Assembly: GCA_913061265.1 (NCBI GenBank)
Contig: CAJXVS010000007.1
Location: 248,001 to 312,000, forward strand
DNA: 64,000 nt
DNA from: an uncultured Halobacteriovorax sp.
Lineage (GTDB): Bacteria > Bdellovibrionota > Bacteriovoracia > Bacteriovoracales > Bacteriovoracaceae
Direction of reading: 5' to 3'
Below the pieces are notes generated by a model, which searched no databases, was not told the origin of the DNA, and saw only the letters and a program-made list of their open reading frames with translations. Of the stretch, positions 18,608-27,128 are shown in pieces. The translations under genes and the position numbers were made by a program. Position 1 is the stretch's first letter; each line of letters begins with the position of its first letter.

Positions 18608-19261
18608 TTAAGATTTTGAGTATTCAACTTTTTTTGTTCTATTTGGGTAGAGGCTAGTGCAGATGGGACAGATCATTCCGTAGCATTGCCTAGCTTTGCA
18701 GTATTCTCTGCCGTAAAAAATAATTTGTAAGTGAAGCTTATTCCAAAGCTCTCTTGGAAAGAGGCGCTTAAGATCCTTTTCAGTTTGATCTACATTCTTT
18801 CCATTCGTTAAGCCCCATAGTTGGGCCAGCCGATGGATATGAGTATCGACTGGAAATGCTGGAACTCCAAAAGATTGGGCCATGACCACTGACGCGGTTT
18901 TATGGCCAACCCCAGGAAATTTTTCTAGTTCTTCAAAGCTAGCTGGCACTTCACCGCCGTGATCTTCGAGAAGCATCTCGCTTAGCCTATGGATGGCCTT
19001 AGCCTTTCTAGGGGCAAGTCCACATGGGCGGACAATATCTTCAATCTCTTGAATCGTTTTAGAGGCCATATCTTTTGGGTTATCCGCTAAAGCAAAGAGG
19101 TCCTTGGTAACGATATTAACTCTGATATCCGTACACTGAGCCGATAAAAGGACCGCAATAAGAAGAGTATAGGCATCTGTGTGGTCCAGAGGAACAGGAG
19201 TTTCAGAGTAGAGGTGCTCTAATTCATCGATAATAAATTGTACTTTCTCAGCTTTATTCAT
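18608..19261 (-). CDS. nth: Endonuclease III (DNA N-glycosylase/AP lyase)
   Basis: 217 residues. The helix-hairpin-helix LEKFPGVGHKTASVV contains the catalytic Lys, and VDTHIHRLAQLWGL has the catalytic Asp. It removes oxidised pyrimidines from DNA. The C-terminal Fe-S region reads CKARQCYGMICPIC: four Cys spaced x4-x4-x2, unlike the usual C-x6-C-x2-C-x5-C, a variant also known in some other bacteria where a CPIC ending replaces the last loop. Cluster binding is likely but not assured. First gene of a probable two-gene unit with the adenine deaminase. Confidence 0.9.
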   Translation of the reverse strand: MNKAEKVQFIIDELEHLYSETPVPLDHTDAYTLLIAVLLSAQCTDIRVNIVTKDLFALADNPKDMASKTIQEIEDIVRPCGLAPRKAKAIHRLSEMLLEDHGGEVPASFEELEKFPGVGHKTASVVMAQSFGVPAFPVDTHIHRLAQLWGLTNGKNVDQTEKDLKRLFPRELWNKLHLQIIFYGREYCKARQCYGMICPICTSLYPNRTKKVEYSKS

Positions 19262-19344
19262 GGGGGCTCATCCTACAGGTATTTTTGAAGCTTTTGAAGG
19301 TAGATTTGGTTGTCACAGCGGGTTAAAACATATATGTATGCCCT

Positions 19345-19833
19345 ATGAAATTTCAAAACCCCGTATCTCTAAGTAATTACCAAGCTGCCACTCCTCAAGA
19401 ACTCGTTTTAGATGCTTCGCAAGATTTTATGCAAGAGCTCCTAAGTGAGCTTAATAGTGAAGTAGAAGTAAGTGAGAGCGAGAGCGATAATCAGATTTCC
19501 TTTAAAGGGGAGATCGTGATGATCAAGGGTAAGTTTGAAGAATTCTTTCAAATCACGGGGCGCTTAAAGATTACTTATAGCACTAACGATATTGTTTCTA
19601 ACGAAGCTATGACTGAGATCTTTGACCATGAAGTGAACTGCCTAGTTCTTACTCAGGAAGTCGGTGAAAAACTTCACCTTATTGATGAGATCGATATTAA
19701 ACATAAAGGTAAGGACTTTGATCTTTATTTTATGGATGATGAAGATAACTTTGATTTTAAAGACATCCTTCACGAGAATATCTATCTCAATAAGAACCCA
19801 TATCCTAAGAAAGATCCAGTTGCTGAGGATTAA
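19345..19833 (+). CDS. Acidic cytosolic protein, possibly divergent YceD/DUF177
   Basis: 162 residues, strongly acidic, no signal peptide. The order of elements (ATPQELVLDAS at the start, FFQITGRLKITY in the middle and an end helix with FDFKDILHENIYLNKNPYP) weakly recalls DUF177/YceD, the protein encoded with rpmF in many bacteria, but the CxxC pair of that family is missing and rpmF is not adjacent. Treat it as uncharacterised. It is convergent with the DUF1460 gene, with stops abutting. Confidence 0.5.
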   Translation: MKFQNPVSLSNYQAATPQELVLDASQDFMQELLSELNSEVEVSESESDNQISFKGEIVMIKGKFEEFFQITGRLKITYSTNDIVSNEAMTEIFDHEVNCLVLTQEVGEKLHLIDEIDIKHKGKDFDLYFMDDEDNFDFKDILHENIYLNKNPYPKKDPVAED

Positions 19834-20709
19834 TTAGAGAATGCTTAAAAGGTTAATCCCTTTGATAGTCGAAGAATTCTTAAACCAGTTTAAATAAGTC
19901 TTTAATTTAACCTGAACGACTTCGCCTGCTGTGCTAGCGTGAATCATAGTAGGAACCCCATCTTTCTTTAAGAGAAAACCTTGATGAGAGATATTGATCT
20001 TAGTTCCTATTTTATAAACAAGATTCCAATTAGGACGAACAATATTGATGATATAGATTCCATCAAGCGCATCTTCAAAATGATCCCAATCATTTAAAAC
20101 CTCTTTGATAGAGAGGTAATCTAAGCTTACTTGGCCTATATGAAATTCTTTAGAGACCTTTCTCTGGAGATCTTTTAAACGTTTCTTCTTCTTTCTTTTT
20201 GAAAGGCGAGGAAGTTTTAAACGTTCCATATCATGGGACTTAAACCATGAAGGCATATCAATTGAGTTTTCAATTCTTTTAAGCATAGAGCTTGGGAAAT
20301 CAAGGCTGCTTTCTTTGAAGTAACCATTTTGGATATTTTCTGGGATCCATTGAAGGCTAGTTATATGATTTCTTGTTTGATACGAAACTTCGCTATCCTT
20401 ATATCTAAGCGCATTTAAGTGGCCTAAGAATTCATCTTTCTTTGAAGAGAGAGAAAGAGCTGTGACAGTTTCTACGAAGGTAGTGCAATCAAATTGATCA
20501 AAACGATAAAGTGGGTCTTGATCATAGAGGCCATGGCTTCCTTCCCCTAGGGGGCCACCTTTTCCATAGCTTGATCCTATGAAGTGGTTCGTCCAATAAT
20601 AGATTCTTTGCTCGGGGGAGAGTTCACTTAACTCTGATAGCTCTTCGAGGGGAGATGCCGCCGCAAATTGTATAGAAGAAATAAATAGGATGATCCAAAA
20701 CTTCAACAT
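19834..20709 (-). CDS. Exported DUF1460 (N-acetylmuramoyl-L-alanine amidase-like) protein
   Basis: 291 residues with a signal peptide (LKFWIILFISSIQFAAAS). The NlpC/P60-type core has the catalytic Cys in FDQFDCTTFVETVTA (Cys75) and the His in NISHQGFLLKK, with the family features IGSSYGKGGPLGEG and PTMIHAS. Characterised DUF1460 members are N-acetylmuramoyl-L-alanine amidase-like enzymes acting on peptidoglycan. An insert of basic residues (LSKRKKKKRLKD) near residue 170-185 is not typical. Function as a wall hydrolase is inferred. Confidence 0.75.
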   Translation of the reverse strand: MLKFWIILFISSIQFAAASPLEELSELSELSPEQRIYYWTNHFIGSSYGKGGPLGEGSHGLYDQDPLYRFDQFDCTTFVETVTALSLSSKKDEFLGHLNALRYKDSEVSYQTRNHITSLQWIPENIQNGYFKESSLDFPSSMLKRIENSIDMPSWFKSHDMERLKLPRLSKRKKKKRLKDLQRKVSKEFHIGQVSLDYLSIKEVLNDWDHFEDALDGIYIINIVRPNWNLVYKIGTKINISHQGFLLKKDGVPTMIHASTAGEVVQVKLKTYLNWFKNSSTIKGINLLSIL

Positions 20710-20728
20710 TCTAAGTGCTCCAAACTAA

Positions 20729-20761
20729 GGCCCAAACTACCTTATAACTGTGTTTTGGGCC
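20729..20761 (-). terminator. Possible terminator after the exported EEP gene
   Basis: GGCCCAAAAC (minus strand) pairs with GTTTGGGCC over nine pairs with one bulge and a 14-base loop, 16 bases past the stop at 20777. The T tract is weak (TTAGTTTGG). Confidence 0.4.
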
Positions 20762-20776
20762 AAACCTTTGAAATTT

Positions 20777-21637
20777 CTATAGGTCTGAGATCTCAGCTTC
20801 GAAGACCATCGCCATGTGATCTGAGGTCTTTAGCTTGCCTAGAACCCAAGCATCTTTGATCTTTAGGCCTCTTACAAAGCTATAATCAATGACGGCCCTA
20901 CTGAACTTTGATTTTCTTCTTTTATCATCTCTAAAGAGGACGGGAACCATACCTGTTTTATGCATGCCTCTAACCATATGATTGATTCTAACATCGTTTT
21001 TAGAATTAAAATCTCCAGCAAAGATAGCTGGTCCATCGTGGTTCTTAATATGCTCTAAACACTGATCGACATGTCTTGCAAAAGCTTCATCTCCTGCCAT
21101 ATTCATGCCGTGAATATTAACAATCAGAAGCTCTTTATCAGACCCTTCAATAGGGTAGTACCCAACAGTGTTTGCTTTAGGAGTCTTAATAATAGGCTCT
21201 AGATCTTTTGTTCTTTCTATAAGAACATAGTTCGGTTCAACATTACTTCCAATAACTGTTCCGGTAGCAAGGTCTCCTTTTTTACTTCTATTAATAAAAG
21301 AGATTCCCATATCAAAACGATGACCGGGAAAAAGACCTAGGGCCCTATCCATATCGTTGTTAATCACACCTTCTTGGAGCATAAAGATATCAGACCCTTT
21401 AGCGTGCCTGGCAAAGTCACCAAGAAAGCCCTTCTTAGAGGCTTTGTAAATATTCCAAACAAAGACTTTTACATTTTTTGGATTAAGAGCTCCCTTACTC
21501 GACTTTCCATAGACGACATGACTGTCGGCCACTTTAGGAATAAAGAATTTCTTTTTTAGCCAATCTTTTAACCCAGCATGAGCTGGCGTGAAGCTTAGAG
21601 CGAGTGTAAGCGCAGGTAAAACCAATAAGGTTTTCAT
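20777..21637 (-). CDS. Exported EEP-family protein (nuclease/phosphatase fold), second copy
   Basis: The frame is open to 21649, but GGAGG overlaps its first codons and the ATG at 21637 is the natural start (286 residues). Signal peptide: MKTLLVLPALTLALSFTPAHA. EEP motifs: VFVWNIYKA (Asn), FMLQEG (Glu), NIHGMN, IFAGDFNSKND (Asp/Asn), and SDHMAMVFE (Asp-His). The LQEG and GDFN forms place it near endonuclease/exonuclease/phosphatase proteins of the YafD type. It is only distantly similar to the EEP protein at 12626-13798, so it is a different subfamily. Role in extracytoplasmic nucleic-acid breakdown is inferred. Confidence 0.75.
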   Translation of the reverse strand: MKTLLVLPALTLALSFTPAHAGLKDWLKKKFFIPKVADSHVVYGKSSKGALNPKNVKVFVWNIYKASKKGFLGDFARHAKGSDIFMLQEGVINNDMDRALGLFPGHRFDMGISFINRSKKGDLATGTVIGSNVEPNYVLIERTKDLEPIIKTPKANTVGYYPIEGSDKELLIVNIHGMNMAGDEAFARHVDQCLEHIKNHDGPAIFAGDFNSKNDVRINHMVRGMHKTGMVPVLFRDDKRRKSKFSRAVIDYSFVRGLKIKDAWVLGKLKTSDHMAMVFEAEISDL

Positions 21638-21730
21638 ATCATCCTCCAAATTTAATACTAAATAGCTTTTCGTTATTTAAAGGAGGGATGCTTAATTGAG
21701 AGGGGTGTTCTTATGGGGATTGGTAAAATA

Positions 21731-21755
21731 TGCCCTAGGTAAGATCCCTAGGGCA
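21731..21755 (-). terminator. Terminator after the transglutaminase gene
   Basis: A 9-bp perfect stem TGCCCTAGG / CCTAGGGCA with a seven-base loop lies 13 bases past the stop at 21769, followed on the minus strand by TATTTTACC. Confidence 0.65.
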
Positions 21756-21768
21756 TTGAAATTAGTTA

Positions 21769-22938
21769 TTACTGAGAAACTGATGCTTTATAGATTTCCT
21801 CAAGTGGAGCGAAGAATCCATCCCATTTTGGAAGATCTTGTTTCCAAAGAAAGTCAGGGCGATCTTCAGAAATCCACTCACCACCGATGATACGACCATT
21901 CTTATCGAGCTCTAATGTGTACTTGTAATTTTTAGTATGAGTTGAGTCATAAGCCGAAGTTTCATCATATGAGTGTTGAATTTCAACAGTGTAGTGCATC
22001 TTTGTTAAGACCGTAATCTCTTTAACTGTTCCTGGCGCTGCTTTACTTGAAGCACCCATTTTCTCTGATAGAACTCTAGTTGAGTAAGAGTGAACAGCTT
22101 GGTTCCATACTTCAAGATCTCTAGTAACGTCAGCAATAAAGCCTTGGTTTTTAAGAGCAATTTGATTGGCGAGAACAATATGGAAGGCTCCTGCATTTGT
22201 ATCTTCACAAGCTCCTTGCTCCGCTACACGATCATAAGCTGCTTGTGTGATCTCTCCTCTTTGAAGCTGTCTTTTAAGATCAGCAAGATCAACATTACAA
22301 CGTCCACCTAAGAACTGAGTTTGAGCTTTGTTATGGTGTAGGTGATAAGTAAGAAGAGCTTTAATATCGCTAGCTCCAAAAGGAATTTCCATTCCGTTTT
22401 GACCTTTAACTACCACTGGGCTCGGGCTATCAAAAAGAATGGTTGCCGGTGCCCATGCATGGCAAAGACCTTCCCAAGTAGGAATCTTATAGCTTGAATC
22501 ATAAGAATCAGTTCCTGGAATTGTTTTTAGAACATTTGTTCTTTCTCTTTCGTACTTTGTAAGAGGAAAGTCAGTTCTTCCTAAGAAGAGGTCGTATTTT
22601 TCTGAAGGAGAAAGCTTCGATAGTTCATCAAGAGATTTGATATTAGTAACGTCAGTTAATTCATAAGCGATGTTTTCGTTTGTGCTTTTCTGACTATTCC
22701 AACGAAAGGTTATTCCGCCTTTATAAGTAGGCCAGTAATCTCCACTCCATGGGGCTTTTGTTAAGCTACCTTCTAAAGGAAGGGCCTCAAAAGAATTATC
22801 ATATTGGTAGGTTCTCGAAATATAATCATAGCCCATCTTGCTAGGGTTATTGTCATTGTCCCAAGCTCTTTTATTGTCTGCACGGGCAGTGCTAAGGCTT
22901 GTTAGGAGTACGAGTACTGCGATTAATTGGGTTTTCAT
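21769..22938 (-). CDS. Exported transglutaminase, elicitor (GP42/PF16683) type
   Basis: 389 residues with a Sec signal peptide (residues 1-20, MKTQLIAVLVLLTSLSTARA). The domain matches the 'transglutaminase elicitor' family named after the Phytophthora GP42 enzyme: WEGLCHAWAPA with the presumed nucleophile Cys159, a GAFHIVLANQI segment with His253, then FIADVTRDLEVWNQ with a candidate Asp. The ending GEWISEDRPDFLW is also typical of the family. Homologues occur in marine Vibrio. The enzyme should crosslink or deamidate Gln/Lys side chains outside the cytoplasm; the natural target is unknown. Monocistronic. Confidence 0.8.
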   Translation of the reverse strand: MKTQLIAVLVLLTSLSTARADNKRAWDNDNNPSKMGYDYISRTYQYDNSFEALPLEGSLTKAPWSGDYWPTYKGGITFRWNSQKSTNENIAYELTDVTNIKSLDELSKLSPSEKYDLFLGRTDFPLTKYERERTNVLKTIPGTDSYDSSYKIPTWEGLCHAWAPATILFDSPSPVVVKGQNGMEIPFGASDIKALLTYHLHHNKAQTQFLGGRCNVDLADLKRQLQRGEITQAAYDRVAEQGACEDTNAGAFHIVLANQIALKNQGFIADVTRDLEVWNQAVHSYSTRVLSEKMGASSKAAPGTVKEITVLTKMHYTVEIQHSYDETSAYDSTHTKNYKYTLELDKNGRIIGGEWISEDRPDFLWKQDLPKWDGFFAPLEEIYKASVSQ

Positions 22939-23117
22939 TTGCTACCTCTTCAGTTGCTAAGTTATATCTGAGAGGTTTCTAACAGTGTGCACGGTACAAA
23001 TGAAATTAATATTTTTAACGATAGTTCATTAGTAGTTCTAATGACACGATGTTCCTTAATGATATTAGGAACTTAGAATATATAGAATAATGATAGAAGG
23101 TCTATCTAATTATTGCA

Positions 23118-24413
23118 TCAGCCTACAAGCTTAAGTTTAGATTTCTTATTCGCCACGATGGCCTCCTTAGTTTTATCTTTATAAGCGCCCATAACGTGAG
23201 CAATGGGTTTAAACTCTTCTGGATAGAAGCTTTGATAGGCTTGAGAGATAAGTCCCGTGCATCCCACTCCTAAAATGATATTTCTAATCGCTAAGGCATC
23301 CTCTCCGCTAATCTTATCCGAATCACTATGGGCCAAGATTCCTCGGAGCTCTAAGATCTTATTTTCTTCGAGGGTTTTTTGAAGGTCTGTTGTGACCCAT
23401 CTTAAAAAGGGCTTATGTTTCCCAAAGGCGCGGGCAAAGTTCAAACGATTACTCTTTGTTGCCTTTTGAATAAAATAAATTATCTGATTGATCGAGAAAT
23501 TCTTATGAAACTGAGAGAGCATGATTGCGTTTGAGTTTGTATCATCTAAAAGAATTTTAGGCGGCATTGAGCTTGCATCTACAAAGAATTCATCCGCTGC
23601 CCCTTGTCTTTTGAGATGATGAAAGACTAGATCATTTAAAACTATTTCAAGTGCCTTAATATAACTAAAAGCCACTTTCTTTAAATTATGATGACGGTGT
23701 TCAATCATATCGAGCTCAGCAGATTCTATTTCATGCTTGGCTGAATGAGGAATCTTATTATACATAGGCTCTGGAAAAGCGTAGTTGTGAAGAGTCTTAA
23801 TAACCCTACCAAGTCCTGTCGTATTAATGGCCTGATTTTCTTTTAGAATTAAATGTGAATACTCAGTCGTATCAAGTTCATCAAAGTAATGCTCATCTGC
23901 TAGATCTTGAAGAATGGCTGGGTATCTTAGAGCTGTAGTAAAAGGTGAGATCTCATGAATCTTAAGATCCATGAATTCGTTATCAATATAGAGCTCACTA
24001 AGCTTGTTGGCCGTAGATTCATAGGTGTATTCTAATAAACTAAAGTCGGAAATCTTAAACCAGATTTCTACATTCTTATCTTTATAAATATTCAGGGTCT
24101 TAAAATCCTTTCCAATTGTTTTATGAACACTTTCTACTTTTCCAACCCAGACATTCTTAAAGTCACTAATATAGATATGGGTGCTTACGCCATGAGAGGA
24201 GTTCTCTTCTACAGCTTTCTTAAATTTTTCCATGTCCACTTTATGCTCTCGATCTTTAGCGATAAATTTTCCCCAATAGGCATAAGCAGATTTATCAGCT
24301 TTGATGGCCTTCTTTAGGTAATCGTAGAACTCATGAGCCTGAGTATAGTCGGGCTCAATATAGTTATTAAGATGAGGATTAAAAGTTAAATAAAAATGGT
24401 GTGCATTGTACAC
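23118..24413 (-). CDS. HEPN-like protein with N-terminal beta-rich domain, function unknown
   Basis: 431 residues from a GTG at 24413 preceded by GGAG at six bases. The C-terminal part (about 240-395) is helical and ends with ELRGILAHSDSDKISGEDA, which contains R-x4-H (Arg357, His362), the ribonuclease motif of HEPN proteins, in the usual place before the last long helix. The N-terminal 130 residues have conserved-looking patterns (HFYLTFNPHLNNY, YAYWGKF, THIYISDFKNVWVGKVESV, KNVEIWFKISDF) suggesting a small beta-domain that could sense a ligand. I do not recognise the full family. No partner gene lies beside it (sixA is divergent). No signal peptide. Function, including any role in defence, is unproven. 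Confidence 0.55.
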   Translation of the reverse strand: MYNAHHFYLTFNPHLNNYIEPDYTQAHEFYDYLKKAIKADKSAYAYWGKFIAKDREHKVDMEKFKKAVEENSSHGVSTHIYISDFKNVWVGKVESVHKTIGKDFKTLNIYKDKNVEIWFKISDFSLLEYTYESTANKLSELYIDNEFMDLKIHEISPFTTALRYPAILQDLADEHYFDELDTTEYSHLILKENQAINTTGLGRVIKTLHNYAFPEPMYNKIPHSAKHEIESAELDMIEHRHHNLKKVAFSYIKALEIVLNDLVFHHLKRQGAADEFFVDASSMPPKILLDDTNSNAIMLSQFHKNFSINQIIYFIQKATKSNRLNFARAFGKHKPFLRWVTTDLQKTLEENKILELRGILAHSDSDKISGEDALAIRNIILGVGCTGLISQAYQSFYPEEFKPIAHVMGAYKDKTKEAIVANKKSKLKLVG

Positions 24414-24543
24414 ATGTGACTCCAGTAGTTTCCTATCGGATATTCAATACATATTCTTGAGTAAAAAGAGCGGGTTTAGCCTTATTTCAGCACTTTATTA
24501 GGCAAATCTTACTATGATACAATTTTTAAAATTAGGAGTGGTT

Positions 24544-24981
24544 ATGAAGATATATCTTGTACGTCATGGAGAAGCTGAGGGAGCTGAGATAAACCCAGAT
24601 CGACCTTTGACAAAAAATGGTGAGAAGCAGGTTGCCGTGTTGGCCTCTTCCATCAGAAGAAAGCATTTTGCTATTGATGAAATAATTCATAGTGGAGTCC
24701 TAAGAGCTGAGCAAACTGCAGAGATCTTACAAAAGGAACTTGGCCTTAACCACACAGTGACTAAGGGGGAAGATCTTCTCCCCGGAAGTGACCCAAAGTT
24801 TTGGTTTGATCAATTACACCAATCTAAAAAGAATATTATGCTCGTAGGACATATGCCTTTTATGGGAATCCTAGCCGAGATGCTTATAAAGAATCAGATG
24901 GCCCTTGGATTCTCAACGGCCTCAATGATTTCTTTTCGCTTTGAAGAAGGAGAATTCCACTTAGACTGGAAGTCTCAATGA
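24544..24981 (+). CDS. sixA: Phosphohistidine phosphatase SixA
   Basis: The ATG at 24544 follows AGGAG, so it is preferred over 24514. The 145-residue histidine-phosphatase domain opens with MKIYLVRHGEAEG (the phosphorylated His in RHG) and has LVGHMPFMGILAEML with the second His, as in E. coli SixA. SixA dephosphorylates phosphohistidine, originally on ArcB and now on the nitrogen PTS. It shares seven bases at its end with the convergent permease gene. Confidence 0.85.
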   Translation: MKIYLVRHGEAEGAEINPDRPLTKNGEKQVAVLASSIRRKHFAIDEIIHSGVLRAEQTAEILQKELGLNHTVTKGEDLLPGSDPKFWFDQLHQSKKNIMLVGHMPFMGILAEMLIKNQMALGFSTASMISFRFEEGEFHLDWKSQ

Positions 24982-26273
24982 AAGAAAAGCATAAATAAAC
25001 AAAGAGCATCAATGACAAAGAGAAATTTTGGTATCTCTTTGGTTTTCCCCACAATAATCTTACAAAGAGTATAGCTAAGAAACCCCCATATGATTCCATG
25101 AGAAATTGAGAAGGTTAAGGGAATAAGAAGCATGGCCAAGAAAGCTGGAATGGCCTCTTCTAGAGCATCCCATTTCACCTTTAAGACAGGCACCATCATA
25201 AAGACTCCTACAAGAATCAAAGCTGGTGCTGTAGCCTCTTTTGGAATCATCGATAAGAGGGGGGAAAGAAAAAGAAAAGGAAAAAAGAGAAGCCCAGCGA
25301 CTACAGCTGTTAACCCAGTCCTTCCTCCTGTTTGAATTCCCGCAGCGGATTCTATAAAACTGGTCGAAGGAGAAGTTCCTACTAGAGAAGAGAAGGTAGT
25401 TGCAACTGCATCAACTAGGAGAGACTTCTTCATGCGAAGAGGTTTTCCATTTTCATCGATCAGATTTCCTGCCTGAGACACCCCTACAAAAGTCGAGAGG
25501 GAATCAAAGAGGTCTGTGAAGACCAAGCTAAAGATGGCCGGAAGCAAACTCCATTTCAGAGAACCCACTAGGTCTAATTTTCCAAGAAGTGAGAAGTCTG
25601 GCATGGCGAAGATGCCTTTAAAGTTAATCAGCACTTCATTTCCATATAGTCTGCCTATTGGAAAAAAGAGAAAGGTTGTAAGAACGATTCCAAAAAGAAG
25701 GGCTCCCTTAATATTTCTTAAGATAAAGAAACATGTTATTGAAAATCCAACTAAGAAGCTGACCGTCTTAATATTAATAGGCCCCATAGAAACAAGTGTC
25801 GCGGGGTTATCAACGACCATTCCTGCATTCTTAAAACCGATAAACGCAATAAAGAGACCAATCCCGCAAGCGATGGCCTTTTGAAGACTAGAGGGAATAC
25901 TCTCTACAATAAGTTCACGAACCTTAAACAAGGAGAGTAATAAAAAGATAATACCGGACCAGAACACCGCTCCGAGAGCGACGGGAAACGGCACTTTCAT
26001 TCCAAGAACTAAACTAAAAGCAAAGAAGGCATTCAGTCCCATTCCTGGTGCTAAGACTATTGGGTTATTGGCATAAAGTCCCATTGCAATACTGCTGAAC
26101 ATGCTTATTAAAACAGTGGCAGTTAGAAGGGCAGAGTAGCTCTCTCCTGTGGCAGCTAAGATCGAAGGGTTCACAACGATAATATAAGAACAGGCTAAAA
26201 AGCTTGTTATCCCGGCCAGGACTTCTGTTTTTATATTGGTTTTAAACTTAGCGAGCTCAAAAAAATCAGACAC
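24975..26273 (-). CDS. NCS2 family purine permease, AzgA-like (hypoxanthine/adenine/guanine)
   Basis: 432 residues with about 12-14 hydrophobic segments. TEVLAGITSFLACSYIIVVNPSIL at the start and APGMGLNAFFAFSLV are the AzgA/GhxP signatures, and SPSTSFIESAAGIQTGGRTGLTAVV is the conserved substrate region of this branch. It is a purine-base:proton symporter; adenine versus hypoxanthine/guanine cannot be separated. Works naturally with the adenine deaminase 6 kb away. Confidence 0.85.
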   Translation of the reverse strand: MSDFFELAKFKTNIKTEVLAGITSFLACSYIIVVNPSILAATGESYSALLTATVLISMFSSIAMGLYANNPIVLAPGMGLNAFFAFSLVLGMKVPFPVALGAVFWSGIIFLLLSLFKVRELIVESIPSSLQKAIACGIGLFIAFIGFKNAGMVVDNPATLVSMGPINIKTVSFLVGFSITCFFILRNIKGALLFGIVLTTFLFFPIGRLYGNEVLINFKGIFAMPDFSLLGKLDLVGSLKWSLLPAIFSLVFTDLFDSLSTFVGVSQAGNLIDENGKPLRMKKSLLVDAVATTFSSLVGTSPSTSFIESAAGIQTGGRTGLTAVVAGLLFFPFLFLSPLLSMIPKEATAPALILVGVFMMVPVLKVKWDALEEAIPAFLAMLLIPLTFSISHGIIWGFLSYTLCKIIVGKTKEIPKFLFVIDALCLFMLFFH

Positions 26274-26473
26274 AATTCACCTCTAATAAAGAATATTTTT
26301 TAGCATTATACAAAGAGATATCTTCTTTGACTAAATGAAACTTCTTTTGATTTTAAGGGCTGCCTCAGTATGCAGGCAAATTCTGAGAAAATTTACGGTT
26401 AAAACCTATTGAAAAGAGGATGGATTGAATAAAGCTCGATTTCCTATAGACTGAGCAAAAATCAGGGGACCTC

Positions 26474-27127
26474 ATGAATATAAATAAGCGAGAACTTTTT
26501 AAGGACTTTTATTCAAAGCGGATCTACTTTATTCATAAGAGAGAGTCGTTCAAAGAAGAAGTCGTAAGAAGTAAAACCTTGAACTCCTTACTCGTGGTAA
26601 AATGCCGCGACTGGGAGAAAACACCACTTTCCTATCTTTCTCCTAAAGAGGCCCTAGCGGTTGGGATCATGCTCTTTGTTAAGAAGAGTTATAGAGGAGA
26701 GAAGTATATAAAGAAGGCCATCGATTTTTGTGAGTATGCCTATATGGAAACACAAGACCGAGAGATCAGCTATCTAGCCTCTATGGCCCTTGGGGTTTTA
26801 AACTTTGAATACGCCTTAGTCTTAGAAGAGAAGGAGTTGAGGCAGAAGTTCTTTAAGGTCTCTGCTGCTTATCTTAAGACGGCGACTGAGAACTCTTCTA
26901 ACGATGATCATAGTCACCTCTATCATGCTATCGTCCAGCAGGGGCGTGGAATCGAACTGGAGCTTGTAGCAAAGACTTTAGTAAGGGCCTCTAAGGTATC
27001 CATAGAGCCCACTCCTATCTTTAAGCTTTTAACGGGCATCTATGCCAAGTTGAATATGAAAGAGGCTGAAGCATTCTATAGAAATAAGTACGACGAAGAA
27101 CTCACTCTCGAAAGATGGGCGGCTTAA
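26474..27127 (+). CDS. Helical, TPR-like cytosolic protein, unknown function
   Basis: 217 residues, no signal peptide, strongly basic at the start (KRELFKDFYSKRIYFIHKRESF). The middle consists of paired amphipathic helices (EKYIKKAIDFCEYAYMETQD, YLASMALGVLNFEYALVLEEK) that resemble tetratricopeptide-like repeats. No enzyme motif. GGGGACC lies near the ATG. Its end abuts the stop of the DUF4105 gene on the opposite strand. Confidence 0.55.
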   Translation: MNINKRELFKDFYSKRIYFIHKRESFKEEVVRSKTLNSLLVVKCRDWEKTPLSYLSPKEALAVGIMLFVKKSYRGEKYIKKAIDFCEYAYMETQDREISYLASMALGVLNFEYALVLEEKELRQKFFKVSAAYLKTATENSSNDDHSHLYHAIVQQGRGIELELVAKTLVRASKVSIEPTPIFKLLTGIYAKLNMKEAEAFYRNKYDEELTLERWAA

Positions 27128-27128
27128 A

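Noticed and set aside
23051-23072. Inverted repeat GTTCCT / AGGAAC between the HEPN-like and transglutaminase genes
   Set aside because: Short stem, no T tract on either strand, and no operator-like second copy seen; not called as a terminator or operator.
25516-25884. 122-codon plus-strand frame rich in Lys, Arg and Pro
   Set aside because: Antisense to the AzgA-type permease; composition is what a reversed membrane-protein gene gives.
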